Below are positions 27,804 through 36,079 of a DNA stretch of 64,000 nucleotides, one piece after another. Origin of the DNA: Mucilaginibacter_A sp041088075. Its GTDB lineage: Bacteria; Bacteroidota; Bacteroidia; Sphingobacteriales; Sphingobacteriaceae. The notes under the pieces were generated by a model, which saw nothing but the letters and a program-made list of their open reading frames with translations, was not told the origin of the DNA and ran no database searches. Position numbers and translations under genes: made by a program. The stretch covers positions 13,639 through 77,638 of the forward strand of contig NZ_JBGCVY010000059.1 of NCBI RefSeq assembly GCF_041088075.1. Direction: 5' to 3'. Positions within the stretch are counted from its first letter, which is position 1. Each line of letters opens with the position of its first letter.

Positions 27804-27863
27804 GGCAAACAAAATACCTGCCCACAAAACCGAACCTTTTTTTTAAAAAGCTGTTGTGCCAAC

Positions 27864-28541
27864 ATGCGTTTTAAAGCCGTTTCCGTGATCGTAGTACTGC
27901 TGTTGTTAGCCGTTGTTTTTATTTATGCCATCGTTTATTTCTCTTCCAAACCTGCCGAATTAACCGGTGCCAAACCGCTTAACGTTTTTTATCAGCATAA
28001 AACCATTCCGAAAGTAGTGGAGCCGGAAGTGGTCAAAGCTTTGTCTTTTTATCCTGAATTAAAAGATACGCCGATTGATTTTGTGTTCGACCCAAACACC
28101 AGCAAATCCATCATGCTGTCGCAGCCGGTTTTGAAATCGTTTTTTCGCGGACAAAAAAACCGGACTTACATCATCAAAATCAACCCGCGTTTTGTGATGG
28201 TACACCGTTCGATGCCGATTGAAAACGTGCCGCAGGATATTTTGACAGGCTGGTTTGGGCACGAATTGGGCCACGTGATGGATTATAGCCAGCGCAGCAA
28301 CTGGAAGATGTTGGTTTTCGGGGTCGGCTATTTATGTTCTGACCGTTTTTTAATGCAGGCCGAGCGCAATGCAGACACGTACGCGGTTGACCACGGTTTG
28401 GGCACTTACATCCTGGCAACCAAAAACTTTATTTTAAACAACGGCGATTTGCCTTTGGCTTATAAAGCGCGGATCAAACGGCTTTACCTTTCCCCACAAC
28501 AAATTATGGATTTGATCAAAAAGGTTAAAAAGCCGATTTAA
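27864..28541 (+). CDS. Membrane-anchored zinc metallopeptidase-like protein
   Basis: The ATG at 27864 gives MRFKAVSVIVVLLLLAVVFI, one N-terminal membrane helix, and 225 residues in all; an upstream frame extension to 27783 runs through a motif unit and is rejected. The HExxH zinc motif is present in GHELGHVMDY, and the downstream AERNADTYAV offers the third-ligand Glu, as in gluzincins with short spacing. It probably faces the periplasm. No family name can be assigned with confidence and no partner gene is nearby. Confidence 0.7.
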   Translation: MRFKAVSVIVVLLLLAVVFIYAIVYFSSKPAELTGAKPLNVFYQHKTIPKVVEPEVVKALSFYPELKDTPIDFVFDPNTSKSIMLSQPVLKSFFRGQKNRTYIIKINPRFVMVHRSMPIENVPQDILTGWFGHELGHVMDYSQRSNWKMLVFGVGYLCSDRFLMQAERNADTYAVDHGLGTYILATKNFILNNGDLPLAYKARIKRLYLSPQQIMDLIKKVKKPI

Positions 28542-28554
28542 GTTTAGTCCGATT

Positions 28555-28883
28555 GTCATGCCGAACTTGTTTCGGCATCCCACTAAGCATTGATTTTATG
28601 CCGATAAAAGAAGCATCAAACCACTTGCTTTGTCATGCCGAACTCGTTTCAGCATCTCTCTATACACCAATTTTATGCCGATAAAAGAAGCATCAAACCA
28701 CTTGCTTTGTCATGCCGAACTCGTTTCGGCATCTCTCTATAGACCAATTTTATGCCGATAAAAGAAGCATCCATCAACTTGCTTTGTCATGCCGAACTTG
28801 TTTCGGCATCCCACTAAGCATTGATTTTATGCCGATAAAAGAAGCATCAATCCTGTGGGATGCTGAAATAAATTCAGCATGAC
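28555..28883. repeat. Four-unit 77-bp tandem array combining a palindrome and the motif
   Basis: Units start at 28555, 28632, 28709 and 28786, an exact 77-base period. Each has GTCATGCCGAACTTGTTTCG plus GCAT (a palindrome) followed by a plus-oriented motif unit (28588-28617, 28665-28694, 28742-28771, 28819-28848). The outer units share CCCACTAAGCATTG and the inner two share TCTCTATA, so units 1 and 4 are closest to each other. An inverted palindrome copy at 28856-28883 closes the array. It fills the gap between convergent genes. Confidence 0.92.
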
Positions 28884-28889
28884 AAAAAA

Positions 28890-30410
28890 TCAAACATGTT
28901 CCTTTACAAAAGCTTCAAACTCCAAAAACTGCTCTTCTTTCATCACCCGCGGGATTTTGACCTGGCCGCCCAGCTTTTTATTTTCTTCGCTCCATTTATA
29001 AAAAACTTCCACCGGGATTGGTTCTACTTCCACACCTTTTAATGCGCGCGTCCGGGCAACGTTGTAGTTTTTGTTGTTTTGGCGGAGGTGCTCGTCCAAC
29101 GCTTTTGCAACCGCATTTTTATCCAAATCTTTATCCGTGCTGATGTACCATTGCTGGATAAATTCGCCATTTCGGTGTACTGTCGAAGCGATAAACTCGT
29201 GGATGCAAACGTTAAACTGTTTTTCCATTTCCTGGATAGCCACGTTCATTTGGATCACCGAAAGCTGTTCGCCGGCCACGTTGGAATAATGTTTGGTCCG
29301 GCCGCTGATCCTGATTTCGTGCCGTTCTAAATCGGTAAACATCACGGTATCGCCAATCATGTAACGCCAGGCACCAGAAACCGTTGAAATCAGCAAAACA
29401 TATTCTTTATCGGTTTCCACATCGGCCAAAGTTAAAATTTTCGCGTTTTCGGCAACGGTTCCGTCCTCGTTCATGTTCTTTTCCTCAAAAGGCACAAACT
29501 CAAAATAAATGCCGTTGTCAACTACCAAAGCCATTGCCGAAGTATCCGGCCGCTTTTGCATCGCCAAAAAACCTTCGGAAGCGAGGTAAGTATCAATATA
29601 AATTAGCGGATGGGCCAGCAGTTTTTCAAAGCTTTTTTTATAAGGTTCGAAAGCCACGCCGCCGGTTGTGTAAACGGCCAAGTTTGGCCAGATGTCGTGG
29701 ATGTTGTTGAGTTTGTGGTAGCTAATCACTTCTTTCAGCATCAATTCCATCCAGGCCGGGATGCCCGACAAACTGCCAATGTCCCAATCTGCAGCCTGTT
29801 TGGCAATCTCTTTGATGCGTTCATCAAAGTTATCAATATTGGCAATGTCTTTTCCCGGTTTGTAATAACCACGGAACCAAAACGGGATTTTGCTGGCGCT
29901 GATGCCGCTGATCTCGCCTGCCAAATGCCCGTTAATATCTTTCAGATCGGTGCTGCTGCCCAGCATCAAAATTTGTTTTTCGAAGAAAGACGGCGGCAGG
30001 TCAAAGTTGGCCAAAGCCGCAACCTGCTGCAAACCCGAACGGCGGATCGCAGCCAGCATATCATCCGTAACCGGGATTTGTTTGCTGTTGCTCGTGGTGC
30101 CGCTGCTTAAAGCTAAATATGGCGTGCTGCCCGGCCAGGTAATATCGTTTTTGCCTTCGATAACCAAATGCCACCATTCTTTGTACAGCTTGTCGTAATC
30201 AAAAACGGGAACGGTTTGGGCGAAGGCTTTGACCGCGTTTTCGCTGTTTAAAATGGCTTCAAAATCGTAGTGGCGGCCAAAAGCGGTGTTGGCAGCGGTT
30301 TCCAATAAATCTTCCAGAACGCGTTTTTGTGATTCTATCGGGTCCGGGTCTTTTACAAACTTGTCGGTAAATTCGATTGCTGATTTAATGAGTTCACCTA
30401 TAATGGCCAT
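28890..30410 (-). CDS. GH3-like acyl-acid amido synthetase
   Basis: 506 residues of the GH3 (plant auxin-responsive) superfamily of adenylating enzymes. The ATP-binding SSGTTS, the YTTGG motif and the C-terminal KIPRVMKEEQFLEFEAFV segment are typical. Plant members join hormones to amino acids; bacterial members have largely unknown substrates, so an acid-amine ligase role is all that can be stated. The start codon ATG at 30410 (minus strand) lies within a motif unit (GAAGCATGG). It is convergent with the metallopeptidase gene and divergent from the antiporter gene. Confidence 0.85.
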   Translation of the reverse strand: MAIIGELIKSAIEFTDKFVKDPDPIESQKRVLEDLLETAANTAFGRHYDFEAILNSENAVKAFAQTVPVFDYDKLYKEWWHLVIEGKNDITWPGSTPYLALSSGTTSNSKQIPVTDDMLAAIRRSGLQQVAALANFDLPPSFFEKQILMLGSSTDLKDINGHLAGEISGISASKIPFWFRGYYKPGKDIANIDNFDERIKEIAKQAADWDIGSLSGIPAWMELMLKEVISYHKLNNIHDIWPNLAVYTTGGVAFEPYKKSFEKLLAHPLIYIDTYLASEGFLAMQKRPDTSAMALVVDNGIYFEFVPFEEKNMNEDGTVAENAKILTLADVETDKEYVLLISTVSGAWRYMIGDTVMFTDLERHEIRISGRTKHYSNVAGEQLSVIQMNVAIQEMEKQFNVCIHEFIASTVHRNGEFIQQWYISTDKDLDKNAVAKALDEHLRQNNKNYNVARTRALKGVEVEPIPVEVFYKWSEENKKLGGQVKIPRVMKEEQFLEFEAFVKEHV

Positions 30411-30491
30411 GCTTCTTTTATCGGTTAAAAATGAGTGTAAGGATTAACAGCAAAATTGATAAAAAGATTTTTATCCGGTAAAAGAAGCATC
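30409..30491. repeat. Inverted motif pair in a divergent promoter region
   Basis: Minus unit 30409-30437 overlaps the GH3 start codon; plus unit 30464-30491 lies toward the antiporter gene. Any effect here would be on transcription start or translation rather than termination. Confidence 0.8.
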
Positions 30492-30661
30492 GCCAAACCG
30501 GGCAGGCAGCAAGCAACGCAAGGTTTCCAAAAACTTGACATGCCTTTACAATTGCCTGTTTTTAAAATTGTTTTTGCTTTCCAAAATCAATGCTTACAAC
30601 CCTGTTAATCCTTGAAATACACTTACTTTTACCCGATGCGTTTTCCCTTCAACAAACTATA

Positions 30662-31894
30662 ATGCTCATTTATCAAATTATCACTGTAATTATTTTATTC
30701 ACTACGGTTTTTGCCTATGTAAACGATAAGTACATCAAATGGCCATCAACTATTGGCATTATGGCGCTGTCTTTAATGGCCTCGCTCATCATCGTGATGT
30801 TTGGCAGTTTTGTGCCCGCAACAACCGCCAGTTTGGTAAAGCTAATCAAAACCATTGACTTTCAGCAGGTTTTGTTGCAGGTGATGCTTGGTTTCCTGCT
30901 TTTTGCCGGTGCCATGCAGGTAGATTATCAGAAGCTGCGCAAAGAAGTTTTACTGGTTTTGGTGCTGGCTACGCTGGGCGTTCTCATATCCACTTTTTTG
31001 GTGAGTGTGCTTTCGTACTATCTTTTTGCTTTGTTCCAACTGCCCGTTCCTTATATCTATTGTTTGCTTTTTGGCACGTTGATTTCTCCAACCGACCCGA
31101 TTGCGGTAATGGGGATTTTGCGGAAAGCCGGCATCCCGGAAAGCCTGGAACTTAAAATTACGGGCGAATCTTTGTTTAACGATGGCGTGGCCGTGGTGCT
31201 GTTTTTAACCGTTACAGAAGTGGCCGTGATGGGTGCCGACCAGATGACCGTTTGGCGTATAGGAAGTTTGTTTTTGCGGGAAGCTATTGGCGGACTGGTT
31301 TTTGGCACGGCACTCGGTTATCTCGGTTATTTTATTTTGAGGTCAATCAATAATTACCGTGTAGAAGTTTTGATTACTTTATCCATGGTCATGCCTGGTT
31401 ATGCTTTGGCCAGCTACCTGCATGTTTCCGGTGCGTTGGCGATGGTAGTGGCCGGTTTGATGCTGGGCAACAAGGTTCGGAACACGGCCATGTCGCGCAA
31501 ATCCTGGGATTACCTCGGCAAATTTTGGGGTTTGATTGATGAGATTTTCAACGCTGTACTGTTTTTACTGATTGGTTTTGAGATGCTGGTCGTCGAGATT
31601 ACCTTGCCCATCGTCAGCATTGGCCTGGCCATGATTTTGGCGGTACTTTTTGCCCGTTGGGTTTCGGTGCTTTTCCCGGTTTGGCTGTTAAGAGGGAAGA
31701 TCAAGTTTGAAAAAAACGCCTTAACAATTTTGACCTGGGGCGGTTTGCGCGGCGCTTTATCTGTTGCGCTGGCTTTATCTATTCCGGCAACAATGCACAA
31801 AAACGAATTTGTGCTGATCACTTATATCATTGTGGTTTTTTCGATCATGATCCAGGGACTAACGATTGGGAAATTGAGTCATCGGTTGCGGTGA
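30662..31894 (+). CDS. CPA1-family Na+/H+ antiporter
   Basis: About 410 residues from the ATG at 30662 (MLIYQIITVIILFTTVFAYV); a start at 30590 would add a short odd leader. About 12 membrane spans are predicted from alternating hydrophobic runs. The family core is present: SPTDPIAVMGILRKAG and GESLFNDGVAVVLFL, holding the transport Asp/Asn residues, and LTWGGLRGALSVALALS near the end. It exports Na+ (or K+) in exchange for protons at the inner membrane. The gene stands alone, divergent from the GH3 gene. Confidence 0.88.
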   Translation: MLIYQIITVIILFTTVFAYVNDKYIKWPSTIGIMALSLMASLIIVMFGSFVPATTASLVKLIKTIDFQQVLLQVMLGFLLFAGAMQVDYQKLRKEVLLVLVLATLGVLISTFLVSVLSYYLFALFQLPVPYIYCLLFGTLISPTDPIAVMGILRKAGIPESLELKITGESLFNDGVAVVLFLTVTEVAVMGADQMTVWRIGSLFLREAIGGLVFGTALGYLGYFILRSINNYRVEVLITLSMVMPGYALASYLHVSGALAMVVAGLMLGNKVRNTAMSRKSWDYLGKFWGLIDEIFNAVLFLLIGFEMLVVEITLPIVSIGLAMILAVLFARWVSVLFPVWLLRGKIKFEKNALTILTWGGLRGALSVALALSIPATMHKNEFVLITYIIVVFSIMIQGLTIGKLSHRLR

Positions 31895-31950
31895 GAATAA
31901 GCTTTTGAATAATCCTGATTTTTAAACTATTTGCCAATGCAGCTATTGAA

Positions 31951-32109
31951 CTTGTTTAAATTTTTTTCGGGCCTTTTTCGGGCTGATGCTTCTTTTACCC
32001 TATAAAAATTGGTGCTTTTATCAGCCTTAACAAATCAAAACCAGGCAATACCAATTTTAGGTGATAAAAAAAGCATGATGTCAAGAACCAAGGAATAAGT
32101 TTAAACAAG
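31951..32109. repeat. MITE-like composite element, copy A
   Basis: Outer arms CTTGTTTAAATTT (31951-31963) and AAGTTTAAACAAG (32097-32109) enclose an inverted motif pair (31985-32014 minus; 32049-32076 plus). The same nested layout, with shared inner words ATCAGCCT and ATAAGTTTAAACAAG, occurs at 63810-63976. Confidence 0.8.
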
Positions 32110-32173
32110 TCCATTATCATTTACATAAAATCGAAATGTTTATTTAAGAAATTGAAAGTAATAAAATCAAAAA

Positions 32174-32530
32174 TCATACATCAAAAACAACTACATTAAT
32201 GTGTGCGATCAGTCTTTCAAAAGCAAATGCTTTAAGTTTATTTTTCGGACGTAAATCCGTAATAAATTTTTTTAAAGCATAAGTTATTAAATGACACCTG
32301 ACTTGTGAAAAGCCATTTTTAGAATCTATGGGATTTTCTAGCATATCATTATTTAAACAGAAAGAATATTTATCAATGGTTTGTATTGATGACATCATTG
32401 CAATAACGTAACATTCGTCATCAATAAAAACATCATTACAGGAAAGTATAATACCGGGATGGTATTCAAGCCTTGCGTTGCCTGGTATTTGAAATTCGTA
32501 ATTAATTATTTCCCCCTGATTAAAAGACAT
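32174..32530 (-). CDS. Probable MazF/PemK-like toxin
   Basis: 118 residues. The order GEIINYEF, HPGIILS, YVIAMMSSI, SQVRCHLITYALKKFI resembles the MazF/PemK endoribonuclease barrel (start-Gly strand, RPxxVLS strand, iTS strand). The Arg usual before PGIIL is replaced by His. It overlaps the upstream gene by 11 bases, as toxin genes often do with their antitoxin. The region is visibly AT-richer than both flanks and is bordered by repeat pairs, suggesting a mobile cassette. The family call is moderate: no search was possible. Confidence 0.55.
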   Translation of the reverse strand: MSFNQGEIINYEFQIPGNARLEYHPGIILSCNDVFIDDECYVIAMMSSIQTIDKYSFCLNNDMLENPIDSKNGFSQVRCHLITYALKKFITDLRPKNKLKAFAFERLIAHINVVVFDV

Positions 32531-32990
32531 TAGAAGATTCAGTAGTTTCTCTCAAAGATGATTTACCAGTTTCTGATAATGCTTCTTTAATATGATCAGG
32601 GGTTTTTATAATAGGGGATTCTGAAAATGCTATTTTGTGTAATGTTGCCTCGTATTTGAAAGCAGCTTTAAGTATTGCTTTATAACTGTTCCTTAACCTA
32701 ACGTTTTTAGAGTTTGACAGATAAGATTTGTCATTGATTTTTTCGAAAATTTTAATGTCATCTTTAAATGCTTCCAATTTTTCTTTTGCATCAGAAGGAG
32801 TTAATAAAGCGGCTTGTTTTGTTCGCGTTATAATATTTTTTTCAATTGAATTAAAGCTATGACTAAGACTATTGTTTACGACTGTTTTTAAACTACCGGA
32901 AAAATTATCTAAGTGTTCTGCTGCCCATAACCTAAAAGACAACCAAGGAGCATGTTTATGATTTAATGATTGAGTAAACATCACAGGCAA
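32520..32990 (-). CDS. Unknown protein paired with the MazF-like gene; candidate antitoxin
   Basis: 156 residues, largely helical and charged, with no membrane span and no recognised domain. It is transcribed before the toxin-like gene and overlaps it by 11 bases, the classic antitoxin-first arrangement. It is longer than a typical MazE (about 80 residues) and shows no AbrB-type or ribbon-helix-helix motif, so if it is the antitoxin it is of an unusual kind. The start could be residue 4 (MFTQSLNH). Expression of the pair is presumably from upstream of 32990. Confidence 0.55.
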   Translation of the reverse strand: MPVMFTQSLNHKHAPWLSFRLWAAEHLDNFSGSLKTVVNNSLSHSFNSIEKNIITRTKQAALLTPSDAKEKLEAFKDDIKIFEKINDKSYLSNSKNVRLRNSYKAILKAAFKYEATLHKIAFSESPIIKTPDHIKEALSETGKSSLRETTESSNVF

Positions 32991-33137
32991 TTTTAATTAT
33001 TTAACAGCTTTTACGCAAAAGTTAAACTATAAGAGTTATAGTTTTTTAAAAACTAATTTTATCAGGTAAAGTTCAAAATATTTGATAAATATTATTATTT
33101 AAAAATTCAAAATATCCACCAATCCACCAATCCTCCA

Positions 33138-33182
33138 ATACTTCTTTTACCACACCAAAATTAGTGCGGTAAAAGAAGCATC
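33138..33182. repeat. Overlapping inverted motif pair (GAAGTAT against GAAGCAT)
   Basis: ATACTTCTTTTACC and GGTAAAAGAAGCAT flank a 16-base loop, a 14-bp stem with one mismatch, just after the end of the kinase gene at 33192. Confidence 0.85.
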
Positions 33183-33191
33183 CACCAAAAC

Positions 33192-34949
33192 CTAAACATT
33201 TACCGCCGGCAGTTCAAAATAAAAACGGCTGCCTTCGCCAACTTCGCTTTCTACACCAATTTGTCCGCCTTGTGCGCCAATGAAATCTTTGGAAATGGCC
33301 AGTCCCAAACCTGAGCCTGATTTATTTTGCCCGTCTGTTGGAACCTGGAAATAGCGGTCGAACAAGCGTTCTTTGTACTTCGCTTCAATGCCTTTGCCAA
33401 AATCTTTTACCGAAAACTCGATCATTTTACCAACTGGCGCAACCCGGACCTGGATTTTTGATTTCGGCGCGCTGTACCGTAACGCATTTGATAAAAAGTT
33501 GATCATTACCCAGGCCGTTTTTTCTACATCGGCATGAATGTTTGGCAGCTTTGCCGGGATCAACTGTTCAATCACAACGCCTTTTTGCTGCGCCTCAAAC
33601 TGGATGGCTTTGATGGCATATTGCACAATTTGTTCGGGTTGTGTTGGGATGAAATTAAGCTGGATGTTGCCGGTTTCAATCTGAGAAAGGTCCAGCAATT
33701 CGTAAGTGATTTTCAGCAAACGTTCGCTGTCTTCGTTGATGTGCTGCACCAATTGTTCCTGCTCTTTGTTCAGTGTGCCGATGCGGTTGTCCGCCAGCAA
33801 CTTCAAACTCATTTTAATGGCCGAAATTGGTGTTTTCAACTCGTGGGAAATGGTGGCAATAAAATTTGTTTTCGCTTCATCACGTTCTTTAAACTCGGTA
33901 ATGTTGCGCAAAATATAAACTTTCCCGGCAGATTTATTGGCGAAAATCAGCGTTTCGTTAATGTTGTTGTCCATGTTCGGAACCGTAATTTCGCTGGCTT
34001 CTAATTGAAAATACGAATCTTTTCCATCAACCACAATTTTAAACGGTTTTCGGGCTTTTGCATCATCAATGATAGATTTAAACAGATCGTTGCTTTTGGT
34101 GATCTCTGCCACAGATTTTCCTTCCAGCTTTTGGTCGGCCAAATTCAAAATGTTCTTGGCTGTTGTGTTGATGAACAGCACTTCCTGTTTCTCGTTCACA
34201 CCGATAATGGCATCGTGCATTTGCTCGATAATGGTTTCGATGCGCAACTTTTCCGACATAATCTTCGACAAATTGCTGTTTTCCCACTCGTTCAGCCGCG
34301 CTGCCATATCGTTAAAAGCATTGGCCACTTCGGCAAACTCGTCCCGCTTCTCAAAATGGATGCGCTGGTTGTAGTTTTTCCGGCTGATTTCAAGGATACC
34401 ATCCAGCAAAGTATTTAAAGGGTTGGCAATAAAACCGGGAAAGTTTACGCTGAAACTGAACAATACCAAAAAAGTAAACGTGCCGGCCAGGCCCAAAAAC
34501 AACGTGGCTTTGTTGACGGATGCCTGCGCCTGGTCGTTTTTACGGACGATGGCTTTCATGTTCAATATCTCGATACTGCGCAAACTTCTCCGGGCATTTC
34601 TCGCGGCATCTTGTTGTTGCGTTAAGGGGGCCGAGGTGTTTTTTAGGCCGGTAAAAGAAGCATGCAGGTTTTTCACCGCTTCGGCTTCGCCAACTTCCGT
34701 AATGTTATTTTCCTCGCGCACCAATTGCTGGTTAAAAGCCGTTTGTGCCGAAGCGTTTAATGGCAAAGTGTTCTCATCCAAAACCATCCGCATTTCGCGG
34801 GCGAAGTTCAATGTTTCGTAGTTGTCTTTTAAAATCACTTTGGCGCTATTTGAAATTTCGTTGATGTAAAAGATGGAAACGGTGCCAAAAAAAAGCACAA
34901 CGATAAACAAAAAGCCGAAGCCTAAGCGGAGTTTATTTTTTACTTTCAT
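33192..34949 (-). CDS. Membrane histidine kinase, functional partner of the KdpD sensor half
   Basis: 585 residues: a membrane span at about 7-30, a short periplasmic part, a second span at about 150-170, a HAMP linker, a PAS domain (about 240-345) and a kinase core with H369 in SHELKTPI, NNFLSNALRYS-like N-box (MINFLSNALRYSAP), DFGKGI and GSGLGLAI. Its gene overlaps the KdpD sensor gene by 4 bases, so the two halves of a KdpD system are made as separate proteins. No KdpE regulator gene is next to it. A motif unit at 34634-34664 is read in frame as HASFTGLK in the periplasmic part. Confidence 0.85.
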   Translation of the reverse strand: MKVKNKLRLGFGFLFIVVLFFGTVSIFYINEISNSAKVILKDNYETLNFAREMRMVLDENTLPLNASAQTAFNQQLVREENNITEVGEAEAVKNLHASFTGLKNTSAPLTQQQDAARNARRSLRSIEILNMKAIVRKNDQAQASVNKATLFLGLAGTFTFLVLFSFSVNFPGFIANPLNTLLDGILEISRKNYNQRIHFEKRDEFAEVANAFNDMAARLNEWENSNLSKIMSEKLRIETIIEQMHDAIIGVNEKQEVLFINTTAKNILNLADQKLEGKSVAEITKSNDLFKSIIDDAKARKPFKIVVDGKDSYFQLEASEITVPNMDNNINETLIFANKSAGKVYILRNITEFKERDEAKTNFIATISHELKTPISAIKMSLKLLADNRIGTLNKEQEQLVQHINEDSERLLKITYELLDLSQIETGNIQLNFIPTQPEQIVQYAIKAIQFEAQQKGVVIEQLIPAKLPNIHADVEKTAWVMINFLSNALRYSAPKSKIQVRVAPVGKMIEFSVKDFGKGIEAKYKERLFDRYFQVPTDGQNKSGSGLGLAISKDFIGAQGGQIGVESEVGEGSRFYFELPAVNV

Positions 34950-36079
34950 GATAGTATGACTAAATCGGTTTCAGAAACAGCTAACTTTTTAAGCAGCTCG
35001 TTAAATGCGTTTGTTTTTAAAATCACCTGGAACAAATTGATATGCGGTTTGCCGATGCAAATGGTGGTAATTTCCCGTTCCTCGGCTATTTGAACGATGG
35101 TTTGCGAAATATCGTCGCTTTTTATTTTTAATACTTCGGCGCCCAGTTCTGTCGCCAATTTAAAATTGTTGATGAGATGGCGTTGTTTGTCCAGCTTAAT
35201 TTTATCCAAACTTTCGCCGCTGCTTTGCACATAAAGCGCAATCCAGCCGGAGCGGTAATAAGAGGCCAGCCGCGCCGTTTTTCGGATCACGATTTTGGCC
35301 GTTTCGGCATTGGTTGAAATGCAGGCCAGAAATTTTTCGGATCGAAGCTTGATCTGTTTCGGTACTTCGATGGCGATTTTTCGTTCCAGGTGATGCGCTA
35401 CTTCTTTTAAGGCCAGTTCCCGTAACTGCAAAATCCGGTCGGGCTGAAAGAAATTTTGCAACGCCAGGTTGATCTTGCTTTTATTATAAATCTTACCTTC
35501 TTTTAAACGGTCAATCAATTCATCGGCGGTTAAATCAATGTTGACGATTTCGTCGGTCAGTTCCAGTATTTTATCCGGGATCCTTTCCGTAATCGCAACG
35601 CCGGTAATGGCTTCCACTTCTTCGTTGATGCTTTCCAAATGCTGGATGTTGACGGCAGAAATTACGCTGATGCCGGCTTCCAGAATATCCAGCACATCCT
35701 GCCAGCGCTTGCTGTTTTTACTGCCCTCAATATTGGTATGTGCCAGTTCATCTACAATCACCACTTCCGGGTGGCGGTTTAAAATGGCCTGCAAATCCAT
35801 TTCTTCCAATTCTTTTCCTTTGTAAAAAACTTTCCGTTTGGGAATTACAGGCAAACCGGCCAGTAAGCTATGTGTTTCGGCGCGGTTGTGGGTTTCGATG
35901 TAACCAATCTGGATATCAATCCCGTTGCGCAAAAGAGTGTGCGCTTCCTGCAACATGCGGTAAGTTTTGCCCACACCGGCGCTCATGCCGATGTATATCT
36001 TAAACTTGCCGCGGCGCGATTTTTTGACAAGCTCGATAAAATCCCTGACGGAAGTATCGGGAAGTTTTTCTTCTGCCAT
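34946..36079 (-). CDS. kdpD: KdpD N-terminal sensor protein (KdpD domain plus Usp domain)
   Basis: 377 residues, equal to the cytosolic N-terminal part of E. coli KdpD without membrane spans or kinase. Walker A GMSAGVGKT at 31-39, Walker B-like VVIVDELAHTN, and AVNIQHLES are KdpD hallmarks. Residues from about 245 on form a universal-stress-protein domain. It likely senses K+ or ATP status and must signal to the separate kinase encoded next. Overlap with the second kdpA upstream is one base. Confidence 0.88.
   Translation of the reverse strand: MAEEKLPDTSVRDFIELVKKSRRGKFKIYIGMSAGVGKTYRMLQEAHTLLRNGIDIQIGYIETHNRAETHSLLAGLPVIPKRKVFYKGKELEEMDLQAILNRHPEVVIVDELAHTNIEGSKNSKRWQDVLDILEAGISVISAVNIQHLESINEEVEAITGVAITERIPDKILELTDEIVNIDLTADELIDRLKEGKIYNKSKINLALQNFFQPDRILQLRELALKEVAHHLERKIAIEVPKQIKLRSEKFLACISTNAETAKIVIRKTARLASYYRSGWIALYVQSSGESLDKIKLDKQRHLINNFKLATELGAEVLKIKSDDISQTIVQIAEEREITTICIGKPHINLFQVILKTNAFNELLKKLAVSETDLVILS

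Noticed and set aside
28555..28883. Direct repeats considered as a CRISPR array
   Set aside because: Repeats are contiguous 77-base units with no unique spacers, and no cas genes are present.
32174..32990. Considered as a prophage or restriction fragment
   Set aside because: Only two small genes, with no phage, nuclease or methylase features; a toxin-antitoxin-like pair fits better.
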